The translations under genes and the position numbers were made by a program. The notes under the pieces were generated by a model, which did no database searches, was not told where the DNA came from, and saw only the letters and a list, made by a program, of their open reading frames with translations. Shown one piece after another: positions 28,280 through 43,200 of a DNA stretch of 53,257 nt. Positions within the stretch are counted from its first letter, which is position 1. Each line of letters opens with the position of its first letter. This stretch comes from Clostridia bacterium (GTDB lineage Bacteria; Bacillota; Clostridia; Christensenellales; UBA1242): positions 1 through 53,257 of the forward strand of contig JAFWWV010000114.1 in NCBI GenBank assembly GCA_017523305.1, in the 5' to 3' direction.

Positions 28280-31200
28280 GTGAAGAAAATGAAAAAGTTT
28301 TTTAGTACATTTTTTGTTTTAATGTTGCTAGTTTGCTGTGGGCTTTTTTATGGTTGTGGTGAGAGATACGACTCGCTTTCTTTTTCGCTGGGTTTTGTTT
28401 ATAAAAAAGGCGATGCTAACGTTACAAGACTTGAAAACGGCGATTATAGAATTTCAGGATCAGAAGGTACTTTTGATGATCACTTAGACGGCTCTTATAC
28501 CTTTTATATAGATTCTACTAACGATAGTACTGCAACTTTTGAAGTTTCGTTCTCAGGTGTTCCTGATGATTTTAACTATGGTGTTACTTTTAGTTTATCA
28601 AACGAAATTTTAAAAATTGATAACAATACAACTCATACAAGTAAAGGTGTTAAAAAACGTATAACAGCTTATGAACCTGGTACAACAGTTTTAACAGCTT
28701 ATAGTAATGAAGGCGGTAAAAAAGCAAGTGTAGTTGTTAATGTTGTTGAAGTTGCAAAAGGAATTTACTTTACAAAAAACAACTTGGCTATAACAAGTGT
28801 TAAAGATAGTGTTTTAAGTTTAAGACAAGAAGGATTATTACAATTAACTCCATTAAAAAGCAGTGTTACAAAAATTACTTATAACATTGGTAAAATGGAA
28901 GATGATGGTATTACATTTACAGAATACACAAACACACAATTATTAAATTTTGGTATTAACTTTAATAAAAACGATTTAACTTTAACTACAATTAAAAATG
29001 GTTTAGGTATTGAAGATTTTTATGTTCAAGCAGTTTATGCAAATCCATTAGGAGATGATTTAATTGCTTACACTCAAGTTAGGGTAGTAAAACCAATTTC
29101 AGAGTTTGAAATTTATTTAGGTAAATCAAGAACAGATGTAACTGAAACAAATAAAATTACAACTAACGATATTCAAAATTTAATTATTAATATTGAAGAT
29201 TTAAACTACATTGATATTATTTTAAAAGTTCACTCAAATGGTGAAAAAGTTGCTTTCAATTATATTAAAGATACAAACTTACCAGTTTACTTTAGAAGTA
29301 ACGGGGAAGATAACTATCTTCAAGATGATAAAGTAACAGATGCCTATTATGATGCTGAAACAGATTCATACTACGCAAAAGCAACATATACATATCATTA
29401 TATAAAAGTAGTTGCTACTAAAAAGACAACTGAAAATGATAACTATCCAGATAGTTTATATCCAATAAAATTTACTTGTGATTATGATTTCTACACAGTT
29501 GATAATTATCCACTAAACAATGTTGTTAACATTAAAAATGATGCTTTAATTAAAAACTTTTCTGTTAACAACCAAGTTTTAGATAATTTAAATATTGTTG
29601 AAAATCAAGCAGCTGTTGAAGGTTTTTACGAATCTGAAATTTATATAAATAGTGATACAGCTGTTTTGGGTACATCTTTAAGAGTTGACGTAGGTAACCC
29701 AGTAAGTATTTTACAAGAAAATGCAAAATACAAAATGAGTTTCTACAATGCAAGTTTTGAAGAACTTACTTCTGTTGCAGAATACTTTAAAGTTCAACGT
29801 ACAATTGGTGCTTCAAAAGATGTTGTAAACGTTGTTAATTTTGAAAATGAATTTGATAAAAATACAACTTTCTATTTAAAACCAAATAACGAAACAAATA
29901 AACTTAATATTGGTGATATTTTCTATATTGTATTAAAGGCTGTTAAGCCAGAAACATATCCAACAAAACAAGCTTGCGCAACTATTAAGTTAAATGTTGT
30001 TCAAGGTATTAGTGAGTTTACAAAATATTCATACGAATATAATTCTTATGAAGTTGACGAAACTACTGGTTTATATAAATTAGATGGAAATAATCAAAAA
30101 ATTGTTCAAACAATAAAAAAAGAAGATATTGAATTTGACGCAACTTTTGTTGGTCTTGAAGAATTATATTTAGACCTTGAAAGTGGTTTTGATGCAACAA
30201 TAATTTTAAGTTATATTCCACTAGGTGCTAATGTTAAAAATATTACTATTACTTCAACTGACGAAACTGTTATTCAAATTATAAGAGACGAAAACGATTT
30301 AGTTAAATTTTATATCAATCCAATTAGTATTGGTAAAGCTCAAGTAAACATTAACACAACAAACTTAAAAGAAACATACACAATTAATGTTAGTGTTTAT
30401 AGACCTATTACTGATTTTACCGTTAACTTGGCTTCAACAAACACTTCTTATGGGGTAGGTGGTTTTGAATTAACACATGACAATAAAAATGTTTCAAGCG
30501 CTCAAGTTAAAGTAAATAAAAGAATTGGTCTTGCTCTTTCAACATTACCATCAACAGCAACTCAATATACTTTAGAATATGCAGTTTATAAAACTGAAGT
30601 TCTTGAAGAAAATTTAATGGGTACTTTCTCAATAGATTATAATGGTGTTGCTTCTTCAGAAATTACTTTAATTGGTAACGAAAATTTCCAATTTGATTGC
30701 TTAAGAAATTCTTTTGTATTTATTCAAGATAATTCTGTTGGTCAAGTTTATTTTGTTATTATTAAACTTACAAATCTTGATGGCTCATATTGGTCACATC
30801 AAGTAAGACTTTCTTCTTATGTTCCTGTTGAAAGTATTGACACTGATTTAACAAAAGTTTCAATTTATAACCCAAATACAATTGCTTATATATCTAAAGA
30901 TGAAACAATTAATGACCCAACTGCTTTTTCTTTAAAAATTGAAACAAACAAAAAGTCTGGTAGAGTAGCTACTTATAATTTTGATAATTATGGTAGAATT
31001 ATTGTAATTGTTAATGGCATTACCGAAAATATCTTTACTTTAAGAGAAGGGGTTTTAAACCCAAGCAATAATAATAGTTTAATTCTTCCAATTAATACAA
31101 TTGTTGATGATAACGGTTATTATTGGTTTAAATTAAACGAAAATTACGATTACAATGTAATTACTACTTCAGTTTATTTATCAATTCAAATTAGAGAAAT

Positions 31201-34200
31201 TAATTATGATTTTACAAAAACAGAATCTATTAGAATTGTTAACGCTGAAGGTGTTTCTGCTTTAACCACTTTTAGTGGAGAACAATTATATTATAAACAA
31301 GGTTTAGCTGATGAAACTCAAATTAATTTAGTTGTTCAAAAAGCAAGTGCATATAACAAAAACTTAATAGTTAAATCTTATGATATTTTAACTGTTAATG
31401 GTGAAGATTATTATGCCGAAAATGAATTAGCATCAAGAGTTGTTAAAGACCTTGTTGTTGAACAAAAAGAAAATACAAACGAATATGTATTAAAATTTAC
31501 TCCAAATAATGCAGGTTTATCAGTTTTAATTGTTATGCCTGAAGATAAAGCAATTACACAAACTCAACACAATTATTTGCTTAAAAAAGAATACGTTAAA
31601 GTAGATATTCTTGAAACAGAGTTCTATAAAAACACTTTCTATTATTTTGATGATCCAAATTATGTAGTAGCTGAAGAATATGTTGCTGATACAGATTATT
31701 ATGTTTATACAACAGTTTTAAATGATGCTACTTCTATTTGGGAAAATTACTTAACTTTCTATGTAACTGTTGCAGATGGTATTAAAGTTCCTTATCAAAT
31801 TTCAACTTTAGATGATTTATATGATGTTTCAGATAATGCTGAATCTGTTACAAAAAGATATGTTTTAACAAAAGATATTGTTTTAGATTCAACTAAAAAC
31901 TGGGAACCAATGGGTAATTACTATCCAGTAAGTGATATAACAGATGAAAATTTCTATGACGGAACATATTATACTTTCTCAGAAGGTAACTACTTAAAAC
32001 AAGATGTTTTTGCTGAAGGTAGCGAATATTATGCATTTGGTTTTAATGGTGAATTTTCTGGAAAATATTCTTACACTAATGTAAGAACTGGTGTTGTAAT
32101 TGATTATTATCACAAAATTTCAAATATAGCATATGTTGGTAACGTTGCTGAAGGTGTTGCAGCATTTGGTTTATTCTATGAAATTGGCCACAATGGTTCT
32201 GTAAAATATTTAAAAATTAGTTATAGTTTCTTCCAACCAACTATTTCTGAAGATTATACTTTTGGTGGTTTAACATATGTTAACTATGGTCAACTTTTAA
32301 ATATTGAAGCTAATTTTGAAAACTTAAAATTAATTTCAGATAAAAATTTAATTGTTGGTGGTTTAGTAGCTAAAAACTACGGTACTGTTCAAAACTTAAA
32401 TCCTACATCTTTAGGTTTAACAGGTTCAATTTATTTAACTATTAAAAATAAAGATGCAAAATACATTGTTGGTGGTTTAGTAGCTGAAAACGAAGGTATT
32501 GTTTGTGGCAGTTATGACACAACAAAACCTATTGTTTATACTTATAATAGTGCTGGTTTTGATTCTTCATTAAATATTATGGTTGACTCAACCTTAGATA
32601 GCACAATATTCTTTGCAGATACTGCAATTGGTGGTGCAGTTGGTAGCAACTATGGTAAAGTTAAAAACCTTTCTGTTCAAGGTAAAGTTATTGCACCTAA
32701 TTGCTATAGTGTTGGTGGTCTTGTTGGTTATGCTCATTATAACGAAATTTATAATGGTGATATTGTAGATGATGTAACTGGTGATACTGTTAGACATTAT
32801 TCAGTTGAAACTTCTTATTCTATTGCAACTGTTGAAGGTAATGATAGAGTAGGTGGTGCAATTGGTTCAGCTGCTGGTAATGATGAACATACTTATGTTT
32901 ATATTAACAATATTAGTGCTGAAAACTATGTTTCTTCAACTAATACTTCAAGAACTTTTGTAAAAGCTGTTAATAGCGTTGGTGGCCTTATTGGTTACGC
33001 TTCAAGAGCAAATATTAGTTACTCTTACACAGTAAGTTACTTTGATTGCAATATGGTTGAAGATGCTACTTATGCAGATAATAATTATGATATTGTTTCA
33101 AAAAATGGTTCTGCAGGTAGTTTTATTGCAAATGCTGTTAATGTTAACATAACAAACTCTTCAAGTTATGTTAATACTAAAGCTAAACAAGATGTTGGTG
33201 TATTTATTGCTTCAGCAAATGCTGTTGCTTCACAAAATACTTTTGCTATAGGTTCTTTCTATTCTCAAGAAAACAGAATGACTTATGGTATTAGTGGAAC
33301 AGGTTCTCCTACAAACTATTGGTACTATGTTGTATTTAACAATAATTCAAACGCAACAATTGTTAATAGTGCAAATGGTGAAACTACAGTTGAAGCTCTT
33401 AAAAATGCTTCAGTTTCAGTAGGTTGGGGCAAAAACGCAAATATTAATGATGGTTTACCTTATTTAACTATTCTTGTAAATGGTGTTTATGAAGTTTTAT
33501 ATGCAACAACTCCTATTACAATTTTAGCAAACGTTAAAAACAATAATGGTAAATACGAAAGTTATATTAAAAACGATGATAGTTCATTAATTTTATTCTT
33601 TAACTATGATTATTTATCAAAATATTTAGTTAATGATATTCAACTTATAAATTTAGTAAGTTTAAATTCTTTCTCAGATTTAGAAGTTTATGCAAAAACT
33701 CATAAGACTGCTAGATTAAACATTAGCACAAATGCTTCAAACGTTGTTGCAATTAATAGCGATGGAACATTAAGAGTTATTGGAGAAGGAAAGGCAACAA
33801 TTACTGTTTCTTCAAAATTAAATACTAATTATAAAGTAGAAATTTATATTGTTGTAAAATACGGCGTTAACGATATAAATTTATATAGCAATGTTGCTTT
33901 AACTGAAAATTTAAAAGATGCTAATAGCAAAATTGAACTTTTAAAATCAAAAACTCAAACATTGTATTTAGAAACAACTTATACTCGTGATTTACAAACA
34001 GCAAATGATGCAGATTTAAAAAGCACAAATGCTATTGGAACAAGATTTATGGTTAAAAACGATACTGTTTTAAGTGATATGCTTGACGCAGTAGACGGTA
34101 AAAAAGATAACAATGTTTCAAATACAATTAATGAATTATTTAAAATTAATGGCTTAACATGGTTCTATAATAGTGATGACGAATTGTTCTATGTAGATGT

Positions 34201-37200
34201 TCCTGCAGGGGCAAATCCAATTATTACACCTATTAAAGCTATGGATAGTAATTACAGAGAATTAACTGTTAGTTATGTTCCAATTTTACAAGAATCATTT
34301 AATGTTACAAGTTCAACAATCGTCTTAAACGAATTTGGTGGAGAATTTGTTTTATCAATTATTAAAGGTGCTACAGATATTATTTTTGAAAATAATATTG
34401 AAAGTAAAATTGAAATCTCTCAATTACAAACCCAAACATTTACTGTAACTTTATTTACTGACTATGAACTTGATGCTATTGTTGATAACTTTGACGCACA
34501 AAACGTTAATGGTATGTTAATAATTGTAAAAAGTGATTTAGTTAGAAATTATGAAGACGAAGCAGAAACAATTTTAAAAAGTATTTCAACAACCTACACA
34601 ATTAACTACAAAGATAAAATGACAGCTGTTGAAAATGATATTACTTATAATTTTGAATTTAATGCTTCTTCAGATGTTACTATAAAAACTAATTTGACTT
34701 TTATTATTCAAGGTCAAGATAAGATTAACCAAGTTTATGGTACAATTTATGCTAATTTAACTGACTTCCCACAAGAACCAGAAAAAAATAATATTATTTA
34801 TAATGGTAACGTTGGCGTATTATCAGTTGAAGTTTATCCATATTTTAGTAACTATAACAAAATGAAGGTTTATTATGAAACACCTTCAAATTATCCATTA
34901 CTTATGACTCAACTTAGTTACAATATTTCTGGCGAATCAGGTGAGTTGTTAACTGATTACCCAGAATCAGGTAGCGTAACTGATTATAACGAGTCAATGA
35001 TGGTTGAAAAATCTAGTGGACAAGATACTTATTTATTAAATAACTTAGGTACTTATTCTTATAGCAAAATTTACTTCTTCAGTTTGCTTGTTGGTAGTGA
35101 AGTTCCTGATGAAACACAATTTACTGTTTATATTGAGTTCTTAACAAGACAAAATAATATTATCGAAACTTTTGCTTATACATTTACAACAATTGCTCAA
35201 CCTGGTGTAGAATTTAGTTTTGCTGATGGTTTAGAAAGTGATGAAGGTATATATTATTTACCAATTAACACAGATAATTTAATGAATGTTAAATTAACAA
35301 ATTATGAAGGCGAAATTAATTGGGAGATAACTTCAAATGATTATGAGTTAACTCAAAACGAAATTGAAATTTTAACTCCAACATTAAAATCTGATGGAAA
35401 TTATTACTTCAAAACATTACAATATGTTTCAAGTACTGCAAATAATAATATCTTTAGCACAGAATTTATTGGTAAAAAGGTAACTATTACAGCAACTATT
35501 GTTGATGGACAAAGATCATATTCTTCATCAAAAGAAGTATTGATTACAATGTTCTCTGTATTAGATATTAAAGTTCAAAACACAACAAATGGTTATATGA
35601 CTTTACCAATGTCTACAACAATGCCTTTACAAGTTGCTTTAAGTTTTAGCTATGATAAAGCATTAACTGAACAAACTGATAACTGGTACAGTAACTGGTA
35701 TACAACTTGGAAGGAAACAAACGATACTAACGATATGCTTTATAAATACTTAGTAGCATGTGGTTATGAAATTGAAGAAAATATTTCAAATTACTTCGCA
35801 CAATTAACAAGTGCAATTTCAAAAGCACAATTTAATTATGAAGATCCTTCTGCTGTAAAAACTTCAGGTGTTTGGTTCTATAAAGAAGGCGACGAAGCTG
35901 GTTACTTACAAACAAATCAATCATATAACGATTCAACTTTTGGTGTTGAACTTTATAATGAATACTTTGCTGTTTACGGCTTCCAAATTGATAAAAATTC
36001 AAATATGTCTATGAGAGTTAACCTTTCATATACAAATAACGAAGGAAATATTATTAAAAACGTTGATGCAAATGGTATCCCTAACGTTTATAACCATAAT
36101 ATTTCTGGCGATAACATTACTTATAAAATTGACTTTACTATTGAAAAAGACTTTATCTTAAACTTTGTTTATAAGTCAGACCTTATTAATGCAATTCCTA
36201 TTTCAACTGAAGAAGAATTTATTAATATGTGCGAAGGTCTTGATTATAGGTTAGTAAATGATATTGTATTATCAAATTACACACCTATTTCAACAGCAAT
36301 AAATACTTTTGATGGTAATAATTACAATATTTATATTACAAGTTTCTCATATACTAGTGATTATGCTGAAAAAGGTGTTTTAGGTTTATTTGATACTGTT
36401 TCAAAAGATACAATTTTATATAATGTAAAAGTTTATTATACAAACAAAGTTACAATGGTTAACGATGTTTATGTGCCAGGTGTAGCGGGTTTAAGTGTTT
36501 CATTATTAAATTCTTTAACTGTTTCATTTGGTGGTATAGCCAGTGTAAATAATGGTACTTTAACAAACTGTACTGTATCTGGTAGATTAAACTTAACCTT
36601 AAATATTGACGTTAATGCTGGTACTATTGCTGATGCATTAAATGGTGGTATTGCAGCAACTAATAGTTCAACAGGTTACATAACAAATTCAAAAGTTCAA
36701 AACTTTGACTTTAATGGTTATGGTGTAACTGGTGGTATAGTAGGCGAGAATAGTGGTAAGATTGTTTCTTGTTACTTTAACAATAGTTCAATTAATAACT
36801 TATCAAGTAATGATACAGCAGGCTTTGTTTATTCAAACTTAGAGGGTGCTGAAATTTATGAAAGTTATGTTCAAGGTTATAGATTAGAAACTGATAACGA
36901 TATTAGAAATACAGGTGTTGGTGTATCTTCAAAAGGTATTGTAGGTGGTTTTGTTCATACTAATGCTGGTATAATTAACGATTGTTATTCAAATATCTCA
37001 CTTTCATCTTCAAAATATATTTCAGGTTTTGTTTATAGAGATGAAAGTACAAGTGAAATTTCAAGATGTTATTCAATTAGTTATAAATCAAGTTCTGACA
37101 ACAGTACTGTTGCTTCACCTTTTGCTGGTGCAAACTCAGCTAACTATACAAAAATTACAATTAACGGCGTTTTAAATAATTGTTATTACTTAAATCTTTC

Positions 37201-40200
37201 AGGAACCTGGAGCGATTTAATTTGGGAGAGTGAAGAACAAAATAAACAAGCTAAGGGATTAACTCTTGACGAATTCTCAACTCATACAAATTTTGCAAAC
37301 TATGACTTGTCCTTAGTTTACAATAAAGGTTTCTACGCTGATAACGAAACAGATTACAGTTACGTAGATGGATACACTTGGGTTATTATTGAAGGTAAAC
37401 CAGTAATTGTTTCAACTCTTGTTGATACAGTAAGCCAAAGAGATTATATTGGTAAATCTAAAAACTATAGTGATGCTTCTTATATTTATTACGACGAAAC
37501 AAATCCAACTAGAATTGAAAAAGTTGAAGTTGCTCTTGGTGTTGATAAATTAAGAACAAGTTACTACGATAACTCAGCTGGTATTGATGTTAACTTATTA
37601 ACAGATGATAATTTGTTATTCTATACAATTTTAGATAACACAAAATCAACACTTACATATTATTTCTCAGCTCATGGCGAAAGTGAAACTATTACAATTA
37701 TGTATAATGTTGATATGGAAGCTGGTGAAATTAAAGATAAAGAATTAATTTATGCTGAATATGGTAACCAAAATCCATCTGTTCTTGACGTAAGAGAAAC
37801 AACTGGAGAAGGAACTTACGTTGAAGATAGTAATTATAGAGCAAATGATACTATTGAAATTACATATAATGATAAAAACATCATTAGCAAAATTTATTAC
37901 AAAGTATTAGAAAGTGCTTCATATTACTATGGTAGCAACGCTTTAGAAATTTCTCACGTTACAGGCGCAAGAACAAATCCTCAAATTATTTACGATTATG
38001 AATCTTTTGTTTTCTATACAACTGAAGATAACGTTGGTAAATATTTTAGAGTAATTAGAGATATTGATTTTAATTATCAATTTACTCCAACTGCATACAC
38101 AGTTTTCCAAGGTGCATTGCAAGGCAATTATATGGAGTTTAATAATTTATCAATTTCTTATTTAAATAATAATACTGATGTTGCAGTTGATGGAGCATCA
38201 AATGCCTTCGGTTTATTTGCTACAGTTAAAACTGTTAGAACAGAAGCAGCAGCAGCTCTTGTTGATGACGAATTTAATACTGTAGTTTCAAACTTAAAAT
38301 TTAATATTATTGAAGTTTTATCAAATGCTCACAACTATGTTGGTGTTCTTGCTGGACATTTAGATGCAAGCGATAATATTTCAAACAGAAAAATCGTTGT
38401 TAACAACGTTTCTATTTCTGGTATGGATGGCAATTCAGCTTATGTACAAGGTAAAAATGCTGTTGGTGGTTTGGCTGGTATTGCAACAGGTAACGTTATT
38501 ATTAAAGATATAACAGCATCAGTTAATATTAATGCTACTAAAGAAATGAATAATGGTGACTCAAGCAAATTGCTTTACGATAGTGGTACAAATAACCCAA
38601 TAACAAACGTAGCTTATGCAGGCGGTGTAATTGGTATATTTGATGCAAACAAAGTAGAAGATAAGTCAACTCAAAAGAATTACAATGCAAACAATATTGC
38701 TGTTAATGGCGAAATAGTTGTTATTGGTGGTGTTGTAGGTAGCGCATTTGGTTTGGTTGGTCCATCAACTACAGTTAACTATGTAAATACTATTATTGAA
38801 AACAGTCCTAAGTGCTATTTACGTTCTATTGCTTATGCAGGTGGTATTGTTGGTGAAAATAGGGGAACTATTATTGGCTCTTCTATCACATACGGCGAAG
38901 TTGAAACTTACTCAAGTGTTAGGGTGGGTGTTTCAAGTTTAGCTTCAATAAACTACTTCTATAATGGTAATGGGGTAGATACAACAATTGCTATTGGTGG
39001 TTTAGTTGGCCTTAACAATGGTGGTATTATTTCAAACTCAATTTCATCTATTGATGTAAGAAATAAAAACGCAACCGTTGCTGGTGGTGCAGTAGGAAGA
39101 ATGATTCAAGGTAAACTTGAAAATGTAACTGCTACTGGTTCTGTAATTTCTAAAGTTATTGTTGGTGGTTTAATTGGAACTATTAATGATATCGATATGA
39201 TTTTAAATGCAGAATATAACCAAACATCAATTATAATGCCTGATTTCTTAACAGGTACTGTAAAAACTATTCTTGCTAACTGTGTTGCTGCTAATAACTG
39301 GTTAGTTAGTGATTATATTTACTACACTAATATGTTAAATTCTGGTAAAGCAGTTGCAGGTTTTATTGGTCTTATTTCTCAAAGTGGTGGAAGCTTAGAC
39401 TTTATTGATTATCAACAAGGTTATAGCTACTATTCAAATACACTTTATACTTCATCAAATAGTACTGTTCCACAAAAATACTTATCAGTTGCTTATGAAT
39501 CTCAAACTTTTGATATGGTTACAGATTTTGAAACAGCAGGTTTAAGTGTTTTAAGAAATAGTGCTGAAGAACAATTCGTTTTCCCATATTCTACAAGAGA
39601 ATTTTATTATGAAGATACTTTTGTTGGTTCTTATTATCAAATAAAAACTGAAACAAATCCTAAATATAAAGCCCTTCCAGAAGGTGATGATACAAACCCA
39701 TTTGCAAGATATATTTATACAATATCTTCAAAAGGTCAAAATGTAAGCAATGTTGATGACTTATATGTAAATATTGCTTTTGATGGTTCTGAAATGCTTG
39801 ATTCTATTAAATGGAATTATACAGTAGCTGATTTTGGAACTCTAACACATTACAATGATCACTTTGGTAAGATTTATATTTATGATGTTACAGAAGGTAT
39901 TTATGTTGAAGTTAAAGACGAAGATACCTTTAACGCAAACAAAGCATTTAATAATACAGATTCTTCTCAACCAGATTATATGAAAACTAAATTCTATTTC
40001 ATAGATAAACCTGTTCTTGAAGAATATAGAGTAGAAAAGAGATATTATACAAATCAAGCTGATGATATATTTATAGATTCTATTTCTAATACTATTACAA
40101 GATATAACAACTATACTTTAACAGCTATTGATAATTATAACGACGTAGATATTATAAGTATTAATGGTGTTCAAATTTATGTTACAGGTGGAAGTTATAC

Positions 40201-43200
40201 AACAGGTGTAGATGCTAACGGTAAAGAAACTAGAACTTATACATATAACGCTTTAACACAACAATTACCAAATAATTCAATCGTTACAAACATTAGTTAT
40301 GTTGTTAAACAAATTACTGTTGCTGACGATTCAATTGAAGGTAGTACAACTTACTTTACTATTGATTATATTGATGTTTCATATACATACTTTGTTAACT
40401 TTGATTTTATTGATTATAAAACAACAAGAATTTCAAACTCAGAACTTAGATATAATTTAACTATTAGTTCTAAAGAAGTAATTTATAACAATTATATTGA
40501 TAATGGTTACTGGGAAGCAGGTAGCAACTTCTTATTAAATGCAGACTATGCAAACGCAAATAAATACTTAAAGAATTTAGAGTTCTCAGATGTTTATTTG
40601 TGGGAAACATTTAGAGCTTCTGAATTAGAAGAAGATGAAACAACTAAAAATCTTTTAATTGATAGTGCTGAAGAATTAGCATTGTATGCTTATTATGTAA
40701 AAAATGGTATTACTGATGGTACAAAACCATATGCTGAAAGAACACTTCAATTAACAAAAGATATCGACTTAAGTGGTAAGTATTGGGTTCCTATTGGAAC
40801 AACTCTTCATCCATTTAAAGGTAAGATTGATGGTAAAGGCAAAATTAATGGACAAGATGTAACTTTCTCTATTAAATATGCAACTATTAATGAAGAAGTT
40901 GGTGCAGAATATGCTGGTATATTTGGTGTAGTTGAAAATGCAACAATTTCTAACATTAATTTAACTGGTGGAGAAATAACAGGTAAGATTGCTGGTGGTT
41001 TAGTAGGTTATGTTAAAGGTAACACAACAAGAATTACTGATATTTCAAGTAGAAATGGTGTTGTTGCTTCAAATTACGCTGGTGGTATAGTAGGTTTAAG
41101 TGATGCAACATCATTAATCTTAAAGAATATTTCTAACAGTGGTGAAGTTGACCATAAAAATAATCCTACTGCTTTAGAAACATCTTTTGGTGGTATTGTT
41201 GGTAAAGCAAAAACTTTAACTTTAGAAAATTGCGCTAACAAAGGTAAAGTTTATGTATTTAACAATAAAACATCATATAGTGGTTCTGGAGTTTTACATG
41301 AAGTTTATGCAGGTGGTTTAACTGGTAAAGTTTCAAACGATATAACAACAAATAGTTATAACCGAAACGAAGGTAATGTTACAGTTAACTCTAACGCTCA
41401 TACTTTATATGTAGGTGGCGCATTTGCGTTTACTTATGGAAGTTCAGTTTTAACAAATGTTAAAAACTATGGTGACTTAGAAGTAAATTATAGTAATATC
41501 TATAGTGCTTTTAACACAAAACAAAATTACTCAAAAGCAACAGTTGGTGGTATTGCTGGTAACTTAAATAACAACATAAAATTATCTGGTAATGAAGGTA
41601 AAATTTCATTCTCAATTAATACAACAGCAAACGCTTATATTGGTATTGGTGGTATTGCTGGTGCAGCTCAAGCTTATAAAACAGCTACTGCTGGTGTTGT
41701 TCAAGGTATTACCGAATGTTATAACACTAACAATATTGATGTTTCTACTATTAGTAAGAAAACTTATGTTGCTGTTTCAGGTATAGTTGGTTTTGCAAAT
41801 ACAACAAAAACTGATTATCACTTCTATGTATCAAACAGTTACAACTCTGGTGATATTCAATCAGATAGTAATAGTAATGTTTATGCAGGTGGTATGTTAG
41901 GTGTTGCTGTTGTTGAACAAACTGGAACAGATTTAAGAAAATATAAACTTGATAAATTTGTAGCAGCTGATATTAAAGCATATGCTTATGTTCAAAAATG
42001 TTTAAATATTGGTTATGTAAATATAACTAATATTTCAAAAACAACAAGTGCTTTAGGTGCTATTGCGTCATTTAAAAATAGTTTACTTAAATTAGCTGAT
42101 ACAGATGCCAACTTCTATTTAAGAGATGCTGCTTATAGTGGAACAACAATATTTAATGGCTATACAGAAGTTGTTTCTGCATCAACCGAAACTTATGAAC
42201 CAGCAGGTTCTGTTGGAACAACTGGTCCAGAAAAGGGAACATTTGCACAGCTTTCAACAACATTGAAAAACTCAACAACATATACAAATAAGGGTTGGTC
42301 AATGTCAGATACTGGTACTTGGATACAAGCTTATGACACTTGGTTCCCATCAATTAGATCAAATATATCTTCTTCAATGTGGTTTGATAAACAAGAAGAG
42401 TTATCACAAGAAAAAGGTAGCTTTATTGTAAATACACCTGAACAACTTGCTTATTTATCAGCAAAAATTAATTCAGGTGAAATTGATTCAACTAATGTTA
42501 CAATTAAACTTACAAATTTTGTTGATTTAGCTAATCGTTATTGGACTCCAATTGGTACAGATGAAAATCCTTTCAGAGGTACATTTGATGGTAATGGTTT
42601 TGTTATTAGAAACTTAACTATTGACGGTGCATACTTAGATGATACAGTTTATGGTGGTTTATTCGGTGTTGTTGAAGATGCTACTATTAAAAACTTAGGT
42701 TTAGAATCAACTATAGTTAAAAATGTAGACAATGCGGCAGCAGTTGTTTGCAAAGCTGTAAATAGTACAATTTCTTATGTATACTCAGACAAGGGTAATA
42801 GTAATAGTACTTCAGTAAGTGGTAAAGTTACTGCTGGTGGTTTAGTAGGTTTAGCAAAAAATTGTTCATTACTAGAATCAAATAATTTCACAGGTGGTAT
42901 TTATTATAGTTATAATAATATTCCAGTTGAAATTGTTGATACCTATTCACAAGGCGATAGTTATGTTGGTGGTTTAGTAGGTAAGTTAGAAAATTCAGTA
43001 ATTGATAGTTCTTATAATAACGTTTATGGTAATGTAAAAACTACTCAAGAACTTGATCCTAACGTTGCAGAAAATCACTATATGTTAATTGCTGGTATTG
43101 TAGACAAAAATAGTTCATTCTTTAATGCATTTAGCATTGCTTCAAGTGTTACAACTCCACTTGATAGTTATGAATGTGAACCAAAATTATTTGTAACAAG

